In this document: piece by piece, positions 43,629 through 52,684 of the stretch
Layout of the letters: each line of letters begins with the position of its first letter
Position numbering within the stretch: the first letter of the stretch is position 1
Source of the DNA: Streptomyces meridianus
GTDB taxonomy: Bacteria; Actinomycetota; Actinomycetes; Streptomycetales; Streptomycetaceae
Assembly (NCBI RefSeq): GCF_023703325.1
Contig: NZ_JAMQGM010000049.1
Span: forward strand, 62,001-126,000
Direction of reading: 5' to 3'
Length of the DNA stretch: 64,000 nucleotides
Made by a program: the position numbers and the translations under genes
Notes under the pieces: generated by a model
What the model was told of the DNA's origin: nothing
The model's input: only the letters and a program-made list of their open reading frames with translations
Database searches by the model: none

Positions 43629-45106
43629 CCGAGCCCGCACGGCCTCCGGGCCGCGAACTGCCGCCGTTCCCGGAGGACATCACCACCCGCCTGCCCGTCG
43701 CGGACGCGTGGGTGGCCACCGCACGCACCGAGGACGTCCGCTTTCCCTACGACGGCCGGGCGTTCGCCACGGCCCCGGTCGGCGACGAGGACCTCGCGCG
43801 CCGGGCCGTCCGGCATGCGGCGTCGCTGCGGCCGGTGGTCGCGCGGCTCCCCTCCCGGGTGCGGCGCTCGGTACTGCTGGGCGTGGCAGCCGAGTTGGGG
43901 AGGGCGACGCAGGCCATGGAGGACCTGCTCGTCCTGGAGACCGGCAAGCCGCGCACCGACTGCCGCACCGAGGTGGTACGGGCGATCGGCACCTGGGAGG
44001 CGGCCGCCGACGAAGTCGCGCACCTCCACGGTGAGACCGTGCCGCTGGACCTGCTGCCGTCCGGGGACGGCATGACCGGCTTCTGGACCAGACGGCCGAT
44101 CGGAGTCGTCGTCGGCATCGCCGGGTTCAACTACCCGATGATGCTGGCCACCCACAAGATCGCCCCCGCCCTCGCCGCGGGCTGCCCCATCGTCGTCAAA
44201 CCCGCGCCCGCCACCCCGCTGGCCACGCTGTGGCTGGTCCGGATGGTCCGCGAGCAGCTGGCCGCCGCGGGTGCGCCCGCCGGAGCCGTCCAGCTGGTCA
44301 CCGGCGACGCCTCCGTGGGGCACGCCCTGACCACCCACCCGGAGACCGCTGCCGTGTCCTTCACCGGCTCCGCCGCGATCGGCCACCGCATCGCCCGGGA
44401 CTCCGCGCCCCGCAAGGTGGTGCTCGAACTCGGCTCCAACGCCGCCCTGGTGGTCGCTTCCGACGCCGACCTGGACGCCGCCGCCGATGCCGTCGTGCGC
44501 GGCGGCACCTACGCCTCCGGCCAGGCATGCATCTCCGTCCAGCGGGTGATCGCCGTTCAGGAGGTCGCCGCGGAACTGGAACGCAAGGTCGCCGACCGGC
44601 TGGCGCAGGTCGTCGTCGGCGACCCCCGGGAGGCGGACACCCGGGTCTCGGCGCTCATCGACGAAGCGGCCACCGACCGGGTTCTGGCCTGGACTGCGGA
44701 GGCCGTCGACGCCGGCGCGCGGCTCGTCCACGGCGGGGCCCGCGAAGGCCGCTGCATCACCCCGACCCTGCTCGCCGGTGTGCCCGACGGACTGCCCGTC
44801 TGGGACGAGGAGGTCTTCGGCCCGGTGGTGTGCCTGCGCGCGGTCCCGGATCTCGACACCGCGTATGCCCTGGTGAACGCAAGCCGGTACGGGCTCCATG
44901 CCGCCGTCTTCACCCGCGGGCTGAACACCGCCTTCGCCGCGATCGACGCCCTCGAGACCGGTGGCGTCGTCGTCAACGACGTGCCCGGCTACCGCTGCGA
45001 CATCGCGCCCTACGGCGGCGTGAAGGACTCCGGAACCGGCCGGGAGGGGCCCCGGTTCGCGATCGGGGAACTCACCGTCACACGGATGGCGGTGATCCGG
45101 CCGTGA
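43625..45106 (+). CDS. aldehyde dehydrogenase
   Basis: Start overlaps the M20 stop (ATGA), giving 493 residues. NAD(P) binding and catalysis are shown by GVVVGIAGFNYPMMLATHKIAPALAAGCPIVVKPAPATPL, SFTGSAAIGHRIA, the base Glu in VVLELGSNAALVV and the nucleophile Cys in YASGQACISVQRV; EEVFGPVVCLR and the C-terminal GGVKDSGTGREGPRFAIGELT complete it. It oxidises an aldehyde made in this pathway to an acid. Confidence 0.92.
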   Translation: MTEPARPPGRELPPFPEDITTRLPVADAWVATARTEDVRFPYDGRAFATAPVGDEDLARRAVRHAASLRPVVARLPSRVRRSVLLGVAAELGRATQAMEDLLVLETGKPRTDCRTEVVRAIGTWEAAADEVAHLHGETVPLDLLPSGDGMTGFWTRRPIGVVVGIAGFNYPMMLATHKIAPALAAGCPIVVKPAPATPLATLWLVRMVREQLAAAGAPAGAVQLVTGDASVGHALTTHPETAAVSFTGSAAIGHRIARDSAPRKVVLELGSNAALVVASDADLDAAADAVVRGGTYASGQACISVQRVIAVQEVAAELERKVADRLAQVVVGDPREADTRVSALIDEAATDRVLAWTAEAVDAGARLVHGGAREGRCITPTLLAGVPDGLPVWDEEVFGPVVCLRAVPDLDTAYALVNASRYGLHAAVFTRGLNTAFAAIDALETGGVVVNDVPGYRCDIAPYGGVKDSGTGREGPRFAIGELTVTRMAVIRP

Positions 45107-45156
45107 CCGCAGCCTGTTCGCCGCCCCCGTCCGGGCAACCCGAGCGAGGAGAGCCG

Positions 45157-45972
45157 ATGCACCGCACCACGTCCGGATACGCGAACCTGTTCCGGCTCGA
45201 CGGGCGCCGCATCGTCGTCGTCGGCGGAGCCGGCGGCATCGGCCGCGAGTCCGTGCGCGCCCTGGCCGCCCACGGCGCCGACGTGATCGTCGCGGACCGC
45301 GACGAGGCCGGAGCCGTCGAGACCGTGCGCCTCGCCCGGCAGGAACCTCCGGCGCCGGGAAGCCGGACCGGAACCGCCGTCCCGTACCCCCTGGACGTCC
45401 TGGACGACGACGCCGTGCTGCGGGCCGCTGCCGACTGGGACGCACCGGACGGCCTCGTCGTCACCGTCGGCGCCAACGTCCGCAAGCGCATCGCCGATTA
45501 CTCCCTCGACGAGTTCGACCGGGTCATCGCGCTCAACCTGCGCGCCCACCTGTCCCTGATGAAGGCGGTCGCCCCCGCGATGGCCGCCCGCGGCAGCGGC
45601 AGCGTCGTCGGCTTCGCCTCCATGCGCGCCTTCACGGTCGAGGCAGGGCAGAGCGTCTACGCGGCCGCGAAGGCCGGTCTCGTCCAGCTGCTGCGGACCG
45701 CCGCGGACGAATGGGGCCCGCAGGGCGTGCGGTTCAACGCGATCGCCCCCGGCGTGGTGCGCACCCCGCTGACCGACCAGATCGCCGACGACCCCCGGTG
45801 GTACGACGCCTACGCGCAAGCCTCGGCCCTGCGCAGGTGGGCGGGCGCCGACGAGATCGCGGGTGCCGTCGCCTACCTCGTCTCGGACGCGTCGACCTTC
45901 GTCACGGGCAGCGTGCTCACCGTCGACGGCGGCTGGACCGCGGTCGACGGCCGCTTCGATCCCTCCGTGTGA
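45157..45972 (+). CDS. SDR family oxidoreductase
   Basis: ATG 45157 (MHRTTSGYANLFRLDGRR) after GAGGAG gives 271 residues. The Rossmann motif is VVVGGAGGIGRESVRAL; LVVTVGANVRKRI replaces the usual NNAG; the catalytic Ser and YxxxK are in GFASMRAFTVEAGQSVYAAAKAGLV; the end is FVTGSVLTVDGGWTA. It reduces or oxidises a hydroxyl or keto group of an intermediate. It follows the aldehyde dehydrogenase by 50 bases in the same operon. Confidence 0.9.
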   Translation: MHRTTSGYANLFRLDGRRIVVVGGAGGIGRESVRALAAHGADVIVADRDEAGAVETVRLARQEPPAPGSRTGTAVPYPLDVLDDDAVLRAAADWDAPDGLVVTVGANVRKRIADYSLDEFDRVIALNLRAHLSLMKAVAPAMAARGSGSVVGFASMRAFTVEAGQSVYAAAKAGLVQLLRTAADEWGPQGVRFNAIAPGVVRTPLTDQIADDPRWYDAYAQASALRRWAGADEIAGAVAYLVSDASTFVTGSVLTVDGGWTAVDGRFDPSV

Positions 45973-46055
45973 ACCACGGCCCGCACCCCGAACACCGCAC
46001 CACCGTCCGTCCCGGCGCAGCCCCCGCCCGCCGGACACCCGAGGAAGGAACCCCC

Positions 46056-46433
46056 ATGCCGGACCCCACCGGTAGGACCGGGAGCCATGCCGCGCAGAGT
46101 CAACTGCCGCCTGCAGCCCTCCCGTTCGATGAACTCCCCGCCGGCAGCTCGCGCCGCTCCCTGTGGCTGCTGCTGGTGCCCGCCGTTCTCTACGGCCTCG
46201 CGCCGCTGGTCGCCAACCGCATCGAACCACGCGTCCTGGGCGTCCCCTTCCTGCTCGCCTGGATCATCGGGGCCACCGTGCTGAGCCCGCTCGCCATCTG
46301 GCTCACGGCCCGGCTCGACCCCGCCTACCGGGCCGGAACGGCCGAATCCCTACCCGTCGACCGCCCCGCAGGTCCCGCGGCTCCCGCCCGCGACGAGCAC
46401 CACACCGCCGCGAGCGAAGGAGAGGCCCGATGA
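46056..46433 (+). CDS. DUF3311 small membrane subunit of the sodium symporter
   Basis: ATG 46056 after GAGGAAGGAA gives 125 residues. Two helices, WLLLVPAVLYGLAPLVANRI and FLLAWIIGATVLSPLAIWLT, end in TARLDPAYRAG, the DUF3311 pattern. Such proteins are almost always encoded immediately before a sodium:solute symporter, as here with an ATGA overlap, and probably act as its accessory subunit. The Pro-rich tail of about 40 residues is not conserved. Confidence 0.9.
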   Translation: MPDPTGRTGSHAAQSQLPPAALPFDELPAGSSRRSLWLLLVPAVLYGLAPLVANRIEPRVLGVPFLLAWIIGATVLSPLAIWLTARLDPAYRAGTAESLPVDRPAGPAAPARDEHHTAASEGEAR

Positions 46434-47953
46434 GCAGTTCGGCCGCGATCGCCACGACGATATTCGGGCTGGCGATGGTGGCGACCATCGTCATCGGCGT
46501 CCTCAGCGCCCGGGGACGCGACAAGGGCCTGGCCGAGTGGTCGGTCTCCAGCCGCGGACTCGGCGTGCTCTTCATCTGGCTGCTGATGGCCGGCGAGACC
46601 TACACCAGCTTCTCGTTCCTGGGCACGGCCGGCTGGTCGTACTCCTACGGGGTGCCGATCCTCTACCTGGTGGCGTACCTCACCGTCGGGTTCGGCGTCG
46701 CCTACGTGGTGGGCCCGGCCCTGTGGACGTACGCGGGCCGGCACCGGCTCATCTCCATCGCCGACATGGCCGAACACCGCTTCCGCTCCCGGCCGGTGGG
46801 CATGCTGGTCGCCGTTGTGACAACCGTGTTCATCGTTCCGTACATCCAGGTGCAGATCCAGGGCATGGGCGTGGTGGTCAACGCGATGACGTACGGCAGC
46901 GTGGATCTGCGCCTCGCCGCCGTGATCTCCTTCGTCGTCGCCGAGGTCTTCATCCTGGTCTCCGGGCTTCGGGGATCGGCGTGGGTGAGCGCCCTCAAGG
47001 ACGTGCTGGTGATCGCGGTCGTCGTGTTCCTCGCCGTCTACGTGCCGATGCACTACCTCGACGGGGCCGGCGACTTCATGCACCGCATGGTGACGGAGAA
47101 GGCGGAGTGGCTGACCTTCCCCGGACACGACTCCGGCGGACTCGACGGCACCTGGTTCGCGACCACCATGCTGCTGAACGCCGTCACCATCACGATCTTC
47201 CCCACCACCGTGGCCGGTTTCCTCAGCGCCAAGAGCCCCAACGCCGTACGTCACAATGCCTTGTTGCTGCCCTGGTACCAGCTGCTGCTGTTCATCCCGA
47301 TGATGGTCGGAGCCACCGCACTGTTCGTGATGCCGAACCTCGGCAATCCCGATCTGGCCCTGTTCAGCCTGGTCACCGACGCACTGCCGGCTCCGGTCGT
47401 CGCCGTGATCGGTGTCGCGGGGGCGCTGTCGGCGATCGTGCCGATGAGCGTCTTCATGCTCGCCATCGGCACCCTGTGGGGCCGCACGCTGCTGGGCGGC
47501 GGCAACGGCGCGGACCCGCGCAGCCGACGCACCGGCACGGCTCCGGCGGACGACGTCCGCACCAAGAGGCTCTCCCAGGCGGTGTGCTTCCTCGCCGGTC
47601 TGCTCGCCCTGGCGGGCAGCCTCTTCTTCCCCAACACGCTGGTCCAGCTGTCCGTCCTGTCCTACGAGGGCTTGGCCCAGCTGGTGCCGATCGTGCTGCT
47701 GGCGCTCTACTGGCGCCGCTTGACCGCCCCGGCCGCGGTTGCCGGACTGGTGGCCGGACTGGCCGTGATGACGGCGCTGTGGGCCTCGGGCAACGACCCG
47801 TGGCACGGCGTCAACGGCGGCATCATCGCACTCGCCGTCAACCTGCTCGTGGCCCTGGGACTCACGCTGGTGCGGCCGGCCGCTCCCTCCGTACCGCTTC
47901 GGGAACCGGCACCGCAGGCGACGGCAGGCGCCGCACGGAGGGGGACGGCGTGA
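46430..47953 (+). CDS. sodium:solute symporter (SSS family)
   Basis: Start overlaps DUF3311 (ATGA), giving 507 residues and about thirteen helices. Family motifs: SARGRDKGLAEWSVSSRGLGVLFIWLLMAGETYTSFSFLGTAGWSYSYG in helices 1-2, FGVAYVVGPALWTYAGRHRLISIADMAEHRF, and GVAGALSAIVPMSVFMLAIGTLWGR. It imports an organic solute, likely an acid or amide, driven by sodium. Its place between the oxidative enzymes and the amidohydrolase makes it the uptake step of the operon. Confidence 0.92.
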   Translation: MSSSAAIATTIFGLAMVATIVIGVLSARGRDKGLAEWSVSSRGLGVLFIWLLMAGETYTSFSFLGTAGWSYSYGVPILYLVAYLTVGFGVAYVVGPALWTYAGRHRLISIADMAEHRFRSRPVGMLVAVVTTVFIVPYIQVQIQGMGVVVNAMTYGSVDLRLAAVISFVVAEVFILVSGLRGSAWVSALKDVLVIAVVVFLAVYVPMHYLDGAGDFMHRMVTEKAEWLTFPGHDSGGLDGTWFATTMLLNAVTITIFPTTVAGFLSAKSPNAVRHNALLLPWYQLLLFIPMMVGATALFVMPNLGNPDLALFSLVTDALPAPVVAVIGVAGALSAIVPMSVFMLAIGTLWGRTLLGGGNGADPRSRRTGTAPADDVRTKRLSQAVCFLAGLLALAGSLFFPNTLVQLSVLSYEGLAQLVPIVLLALYWRRLTAPAAVAGLVAGLAVMTALWASGNDPWHGVNGGIIALAVNLLVALGLTLVRPAAPSVPLREPAPQATAGAARRGTA

Positions 47954-49569
47954 TCCACGAAACGACACCGGTGCTGTACCGCGCCGCGCACATCGTCAGC
48001 CAGCAGGACACCGGTTGTGAGCCCGAGGCGTTCGCCGTCGACGGAGGACGCATCCGTGCCACGGGCACCCTCGCCGGACTGCGGTCGCGTTTCCCGGGCG
48101 CGCCGGAGGTCGACTTCGGCGAGGCGACCGTCGTCCCCGGCTTCAACGACGCCCACATCCACCTCGCCATGACGGCCGACAACCTGCTGCACCTCGATCT
48201 GTCCGCCGACGCCGTCAGCGGCGTGGACGGCCTGCTCCGCCGGGTGTCGGACGAGGCCGGGCGGACCGGACCGGGGGAGTGGATCCGGGGCAGCCGCTAC
48301 GACGATGCGAAGACCGGCGCGGTCACCCGCTGGGATCTCGACCGGGCGGCCCCCGGCCACCCGGTGATCGTCGTCCATGTCGCCGGGCACTGGGGGGTGG
48401 CCAACTCGCCGGCGCTGCGTGCGCTGGGCATCGACGAGGACACACCCGCGCCCGACGGCGGTGACCACGGCCGGGGACCCGACGGACGTCTCGACGGGCG
48501 GCTCGTCGAACGCGCCCTGATGAACGTCGTGTATCCCGCGACCGCGCGGGGGGAGTCGCCGCTCCGGGCGAGCTCGGCCGAGGACCGGATGAGCGGCCTG
48601 GCCCGGGCGCAGCGCATGTGGCACGCCGCGGGGCTCACCTCCGTCTGCGACGCGCTGATCGCACCGGACGACATCGCCCTGCTGCGGCGGGCCCAGGCCG
48701 ACGGAAGGCTCACCCTCCGGGTCGGCATGCTGCTGTCCGTCGACCACTATCCGGCGGCACGGGCCCTCGGCGCCGGCAGCGGCTTCGGTGACGACCGGTT
48801 GCGGCTGGTCGGGGTCAAGGCGTTCGCCGACGGTGCCATCGGCGGGCGGACCTGCCTGCTCTCCGAGCCGTACGCCGATGCGGGCGGGCACGGGATACAG
48901 ACCACCCCCACCGCCGAGCTGGCCGAACAGGTGCGGGTCGTGCACGAGGACGGCAACCGGATCGGGGTGCACGCCAACGGCGATGCCGCGATCCGGCTCG
49001 TCCTCGACGCCTTCGAGGCGGCGCAGCGCGAAGCGCCGCGGCCGGGGCTGCGGCACCGCATCGAGCACTGCAGCATCATCGACGAGAGCATCCTGGCCCG
49101 CATGCGCGCACTCGACGCGATCGCCGTCCCCTTCGCCGGCTATGTCGGATACCACGGCGGTGCGTTGACCACCTGGTACGGGGCGGACCGCACCGAGCGG
49201 ATGTTCGCCCACCGCTCCTTCCTGGACGCCGGGGTCACCGTCGCCGGATCGTCGGACCATCCGTGCGGCCCGTACCAGCCCCTGGCCGGCCTGCAGTCGA
49301 TGGTGACCCGGCACGGCGCCGACGACAGCGCGCCGGTCGGCCTCTCCCAGCGCGTCACGCCTGCCGAAGCGCTGCGCATCTTCACCCTCGGCTCGGCGGA
49401 GGCGGAGGGCACCGCGAGCCGCAAGGGGCGGATCGCGCCCGGACACCTCGCGGACTTCACGGTCCTCGGCGGGAATCCGCTGACCGTCGATCCGGGGGAG
49501 ATCTCCCGGATCCCGGTGCTGGCCACGTACGTGGACGGCCGGAGCGTGTACGAGGCGACGGCGGGCTGA
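47950..49569 (+). CDS. YtcJ-type amidohydrolase 1
   Basis: GTG 47950 overlaps the symporter stop (GTGA); 539 residues. Metal and catalytic residues of the amidohydrolase 3 group are present: GFNDAHIHLAM (HxH), VGVKAFADGAIGGRTCLLSEPY, IGVHANGDAAIRLVLDAFE, LRHRIEHCSIID and VAGSSDHPCGPYQPLAG. Characterised relatives include N-substituted formamide deformylase. It is the last gene of the FadR-controlled operon and probably opens or deformylates the substrate that the M20 and oxidative enzymes then process. Confidence 0.9.
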   Translation: MIHETTPVLYRAAHIVSQQDTGCEPEAFAVDGGRIRATGTLAGLRSRFPGAPEVDFGEATVVPGFNDAHIHLAMTADNLLHLDLSADAVSGVDGLLRRVSDEAGRTGPGEWIRGSRYDDAKTGAVTRWDLDRAAPGHPVIVVHVAGHWGVANSPALRALGIDEDTPAPDGGDHGRGPDGRLDGRLVERALMNVVYPATARGESPLRASSAEDRMSGLARAQRMWHAAGLTSVCDALIAPDDIALLRRAQADGRLTLRVGMLLSVDHYPAARALGAGSGFGDDRLRLVGVKAFADGAIGGRTCLLSEPYADAGGHGIQTTPTAELAEQVRVVHEDGNRIGVHANGDAAIRLVLDAFEAAQREAPRPGLRHRIEHCSIIDESILARMRALDAIAVPFAGYVGYHGGALTTWYGADRTERMFAHRSFLDAGVTVAGSSDHPCGPYQPLAGLQSMVTRHGADDSAPVGLSQRVTPAEALRIFTLGSAEAEGTASRKGRIAPGHLADFTVLGGNPLTVDPGEISRIPVLATYVDGRSVYEATAG

Positions 49570-49576
49570 CCGCGGA

Positions 49577-49665
49577 CAGGGGCCCGGCCGAACGCCGCCC
49601 TCCGGGCCCCTGCCCGGCAGGCCGCCTCCGGGCCCCTGCCCCGCGGCCTCGCAGGCCGCGAGGGG
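49577..49665 (+). terminator. double hairpin with a duplicated arm ending the operon
   Basis: CAGGGGCCCGG (49577-49587) pairs with CCGGGCCCCTG at 49602-49612; an identical arm recurs at 49628-49638 inside a 17-base direct repeat (49599-49615 and 49625-49641), so two alternative stems are possible. A second hairpin, CGCGGCCT/AGGCCGCG (49642-49660), follows and extends with CCCC/GGGG. Confidence 0.75.
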
Positions 49666-49711
49666 CACGGGTTAATCTGGTGCCGAATCCAGCAGCAGGA
49701 AACAGGCAGGC

Positions 49712-50626
49712 ATGTTCTCTCATCCGGCGCTCCTCTACCGTGGTGAGCAGGAGTTCTTGGAGCGGGTCGGCACTTTCGTACGCGGGGCCGTGGCAGTCGG
49801 CGAACCCGTTCTCGTCGCTGTCCCCGCTCCACGCCTGCACGCACTGCGCGACCACCTCGACGCCGTCGACGGAAGCGTCACCTGGGCGGACATGAGCGAT
49901 CTCGGACGCAACCCCGGCCGGATACTCTCGGCCCTGCAGAGCTTCGCCGACGCGCACCCCGGCCGGCACGTGCACATCGTGGGCGAGCCCGTCTGGGCCG
50001 GGCGCACCCCGGCGGAAATGCGCGAGGCCACCCGCCACGAGGCCCTGATCAACCTGGCCTTCGCCGGCCGGACCGCCACCATCCTGTGCCCCTACGACAC
50101 CTCAGCCCTGCCCGCTTACGTCGTCCACGACGCCCACCGGACCCACCCCGTCCTCGTCGAGGGGCGGGCGCCGTGGGCCAGCTCCCGCTACGCCGACCCC
50201 CTCCAGGTCTGCGGGGACTGCGACACCCCGCTCACCGTGCCCCCGCTGTCGGCGCACGTGCTCGCCTACGCGGAAGGCGAACTGGCGGGCGTCCGCGCGT
50301 ATGCCGATCAGTGGGCGAGTGGCCTCGGCCTGCCCCCGGCGCGCCGGACCGACCTCACGCTCGCCATCGGCGAGGCCGTCTCCAACTCCGTGCGGCACGG
50401 CGGCGGGCGCGGAACCCTGCGCCTGTGGACGATCTCCGCGACCATGTTCGCCGAAACCACGGACAGCGGCGGGATCGGGGATCCGCTCACCGGCAGACGT
50501 CGCCCCGATCCCGTCTCCGCCGACGGCGGGCGCGGCGTGTGGATGATGCACCAGCTCTGCGACCTGGTCGAGATCCGCACGCTGCCCGGCAGCCTCGTCG
50601 TGCGGTTGTCCATGGACCTCGACTGA
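49712..50626 (+). CDS. MEDS-domain anti-sigma-factor-like ATPase
   Basis: A 304-residue protein, MFSHPALLYRGEQEFLERVGTF. Residues 1-165 match the MEDS sensory domain (PVLVAVPAPRLHALRD; HVHIVGEPVWAGRTPAEMREATRHEALINLAF; LCPYDTSAL). Residues 190-304 are a GHKL/RsbW-type ATPase with N-box LTLAIGEAVSNSVRHGG and G-box DGGRGVWMMHQLCD. This domain pair is common in Streptomyces and thought to bind sigma or anti-sigma-antagonist proteins on receiving a signal. It stands alone between two catabolic units. Confidence 0.9.
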   Translation: MFSHPALLYRGEQEFLERVGTFVRGAVAVGEPVLVAVPAPRLHALRDHLDAVDGSVTWADMSDLGRNPGRILSALQSFADAHPGRHVHIVGEPVWAGRTPAEMREATRHEALINLAFAGRTATILCPYDTSALPAYVVHDAHRTHPVLVEGRAPWASSRYADPLQVCGDCDTPLTVPPLSAHVLAYAEGELAGVRAYADQWASGLGLPPARRTDLTLAIGEAVSNSVRHGGGRGTLRLWTISATMFAETTDSGGIGDPLTGRRRPDPVSADGGRGVWMMHQLCDLVEIRTLPGSLVVRLSMDLD

Positions 50627-50671
50627 ACCACCGTCCCTCCTGAGGGCGCCCCGGCACGTACCCCGGTACCC

Positions 50672-50698
50672 GCGCTGCGCACGGACGGTGCGCGGCGC
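50672..50698. terminator. hairpin between convergent genes
   Basis: GCGCTGCGCAC (50672-50682) pairs with GTGCGCGGCGC (50688-50698) with one G-T pair, around GGACG. It can end both the MEDS gene and the PucR-type gene. Confidence 0.7.
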
Positions 50699-50704
50699 AT
50701 GCCG

Positions 50705-51982
50705 TCACGGGGCGCACCGGAGGGCGAACAGGATCGTCGCGGCCTCGGCGGGGACCGTCGGCCGCAGTCCGGTCAGCTGCGCGAAGCGGCTCAGCCGGTT
50801 GAGGACCGTATTGCGATGGCAGTACAGGCGGCGGGTCGCCTCCGTGACCGACCCCGACGCGCAGTAGGCGGTCACCGTGGCCACCAGCCGCTCCCGCTCG
50901 TGAACGGGCAGCGGGCCGAGCCCGGACAGGACCGCATCGGCCAGGAGCTCGCCGGTCTCGCCCAGCTTCACCGCGGCCAGCGGCATCCATGCCTGGGCCA
51001 GGGTCACCGGCCGTGACGCGCCGCTCCCCAACGCGGCGGCGATCGACTCGGCGACCCGGACCATCGCGGGAACCCGCGCCAGTCCGTGCGCCACGGGAGC
51101 CACCCCGCACGGGACGTCGTCCAGCCACGCCCCGGGCCCTGACCGCTGGCCGGGCGGCAGCTGTGCCACGAACACCAGCATCCCGTTGTGCTGCTGGAGA
51201 TGGGACGCCTGGCCCCCAAGATGCCCGGACACCGCTCTGCGCAGCGCCGCCTGCGCCTCCGGCAGCGCGACCGCGACCGTGAAGTCGTCCTGCGCGTTCA
51301 CCTGGAGCAGGGTCGCCGCCTGTGCCACGAGCTGCTGGTCCCGGCCGTCCGACGAGAACAGACGGCCCATGATCCCTTCCCGCTCGCGCTCCCGCTCCCT
51401 GGCCTGCACCGCGATCTCGTCCAGATAGGAGGCGTGCACCTCCACGGTGTGGAATTCGACCGCCTCCCACACGCGCACGGCTCCGTTGGTCAACTCGGGC
51501 AGGCCGTCCCCCGGGGTCCGCTCGAGGAAGGCGTTCCACAGCACACGGAAGTCCATCCGGACGGCCTGGAGTAGCCGTTCCAGCGGCACCCCCTGCCGGG
51601 CGCGGCGGTGCCCCAGCCGATGCGGTGTTTCGCGCAGTTCGTCCGGTACCGGGAGGTCGCCGATGAGACGCAGCAGGAGCTCGAAGCATGCGCGGGCCGT
51701 CTCCCGCAGGTCTCCCGGCGGCACCGTCGACCGGTAGTCGTCGAACGCGGAGACCTCCGCGACGTAGGCCGCGACCAGGTCGTCGAGGTGGTCCAGGCAG
51801 TCGCGCACCAGGGTGCGCATGCCGTGGGGGAGCGGATGCCCGCCCCCACCGGATTCAGGTCCGCCGGGCACCGCAGGCGTGTCCGCGCGGTGCATACCCA
51901 CAGAGGAGGGCAGAAGGCCGCTGTCCCCGCCGCCCGCCGTGGCAGTTGCTTGGTGCTCCCCGGCCGGAGGTGAATTGTGCAT
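50705..51982 (-). CDS. PucR-type transcriptional regulator
   Basis: ATG 51982 (MHNSPPAGEHQ) gives 425 residues; a GTG two codons earlier is possible and the ribosome site is poor. The N-terminal half is helical with an EREREREG stretch, the middle resembles GGDEF-like PucR sensor regions, and the C terminus is the PucR helix-turn-helix: LVATVTAYCASGSVTEATRRLYCHRNTVLNRLSRFAQLTGL. It diverges from the urease-like operon and is its probable regulator. PucR relatives control purine, ureide or amide use. Confidence 0.9.
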   Translation of the reverse strand: MHNSPPAGEHQATATAGGGDSGLLPSSVGMHRADTPAVPGGPESGGGGHPLPHGMRTLVRDCLDHLDDLVAAYVAEVSAFDDYRSTVPPGDLRETARACFELLLRLIGDLPVPDELRETPHRLGHRRARQGVPLERLLQAVRMDFRVLWNAFLERTPGDGLPELTNGAVRVWEAVEFHTVEVHASYLDEIAVQAREREREREGIMGRLFSSDGRDQQLVAQAATLLQVNAQDDFTVAVALPEAQAALRRAVSGHLGGQASHLQQHNGMLVFVAQLPPGQRSGPGAWLDDVPCGVAPVAHGLARVPAMVRVAESIAAALGSGASRPVTLAQAWMPLAAVKLGETGELLADAVLSGLGPLPVHERERLVATVTAYCASGSVTEATRRLYCHRNTVLNRLSRFAQLTGLRPTVPAEAATILFALRCAP

Positions 51983-51989
51983 ACGCACA
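51976..51989. promoter_or_regulatory. palindrome over the PucR start codon
   Basis: TGTGC-ATAC-GCACA (5+4+5) spans the start of the PucR-type gene in the region shared with the urease-like operon. Binding here could block the regulator's own translation start or transcription. Confidence 0.4.
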
Positions 51990-52105
51990 GTATGAGGGCG
52001 CCAGCCGGGAGCGAATCATCATTGTCCCCCCACCCCCTCACCGGGCAGCCTGCTGGAGATGTCCCGCAGCGGCCCCGCCCGCCGTCCAGCCCGAGGGGGA
52101 GATGC

Positions 52106-52684
52106 ATGCACCTGACGCCACGCGAGCAGGAACGCCTCACGCTGTTCACGGCCGCCGAACTGGCCCGGCGACGCCTGTCGCGCGGCGCCCGGCTCGGGGC
52201 CACCGAGGCCGTCGCCCTGGTCTGCGACGAGATCCTGGAATGGGCCTGGGACGGGGTGCCGCTGGACGAGGTCGTCCAGCGCGCATCCGGCGCCGTACCG
52301 CGCGGGCAACTGCTGCCCGGTGTTGCCGAGGCCGTGCCGAGCATCCAGGTCGAGGCGCTGTTCCCGTTCGGCACGACCCTGGTGCACGTGCCGGAGCCGT
52401 TCGGCCCCGCCGACCCCACGGGACCGGGAGGAGTCCTCACCGCAGGGGAGGAACGAACCCTCGCCCCGGGCCGTCCCCGGAAGAACCTGATGGTCACCAA
52501 CCGCGGGATCCGTCCGGTCTGGATCTCCTCCCACTATCCGATCGAGGAGGCGAACCCGGCCCTCGAGTTCGACCGGGAAGCCGCCCGCGGCCACCGCCTC
52601 GACGTACCGGCGGGCACATCCGTGGAGTTCGAGCCCGGTGTCTCCCGGAGCATCACCGTCGTCACCCGAGGAGGAGCGCAATGA
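52106..52684 (+). CDS. urease-like gamma/beta fusion subunit, divergent
   Basis: ATG 52106 (MHLTPREQERLTLFTAAELA) after GAGGGGGAG gives 192 residues. Residues 1-100 match urease gamma (TEAVALVCDEILEWAWDG; LLPGVAEAVPSIQVEALFPFGTTLV) and 110-190 match beta (NLMVTNRGIRPVWISSHYPIEEANPALEFDREAARGHRLDVPAGTSVEFEPG). The beta core usually reads SHYHFFE; here it is SHYPIEE, and gamma LNYPEAVAL is LGATEAVAL. The alpha-like gene follows with ATGA overlap. It may build a urease-like complex acting on another amide. Confidence 0.88.
   Translation: MHLTPREQERLTLFTAAELARRRLSRGARLGATEAVALVCDEILEWAWDGVPLDEVVQRASGAVPRGQLLPGVAEAVPSIQVEALFPFGTTLVHVPEPFGPADPTGPGGVLTAGEERTLAPGRPRKNLMVTNRGIRPVWISSHYPIEEANPALEFDREAARGHRLDVPAGTSVEFEPGVSRSITVVTRGGAQ

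Noticed and set aside
46325-47968. 547-codon antisense frame over the sodium symporter
   Set aside because: His/Asp/Gln-rich shadow of hydrophobic codons; no ribosome site or family match.
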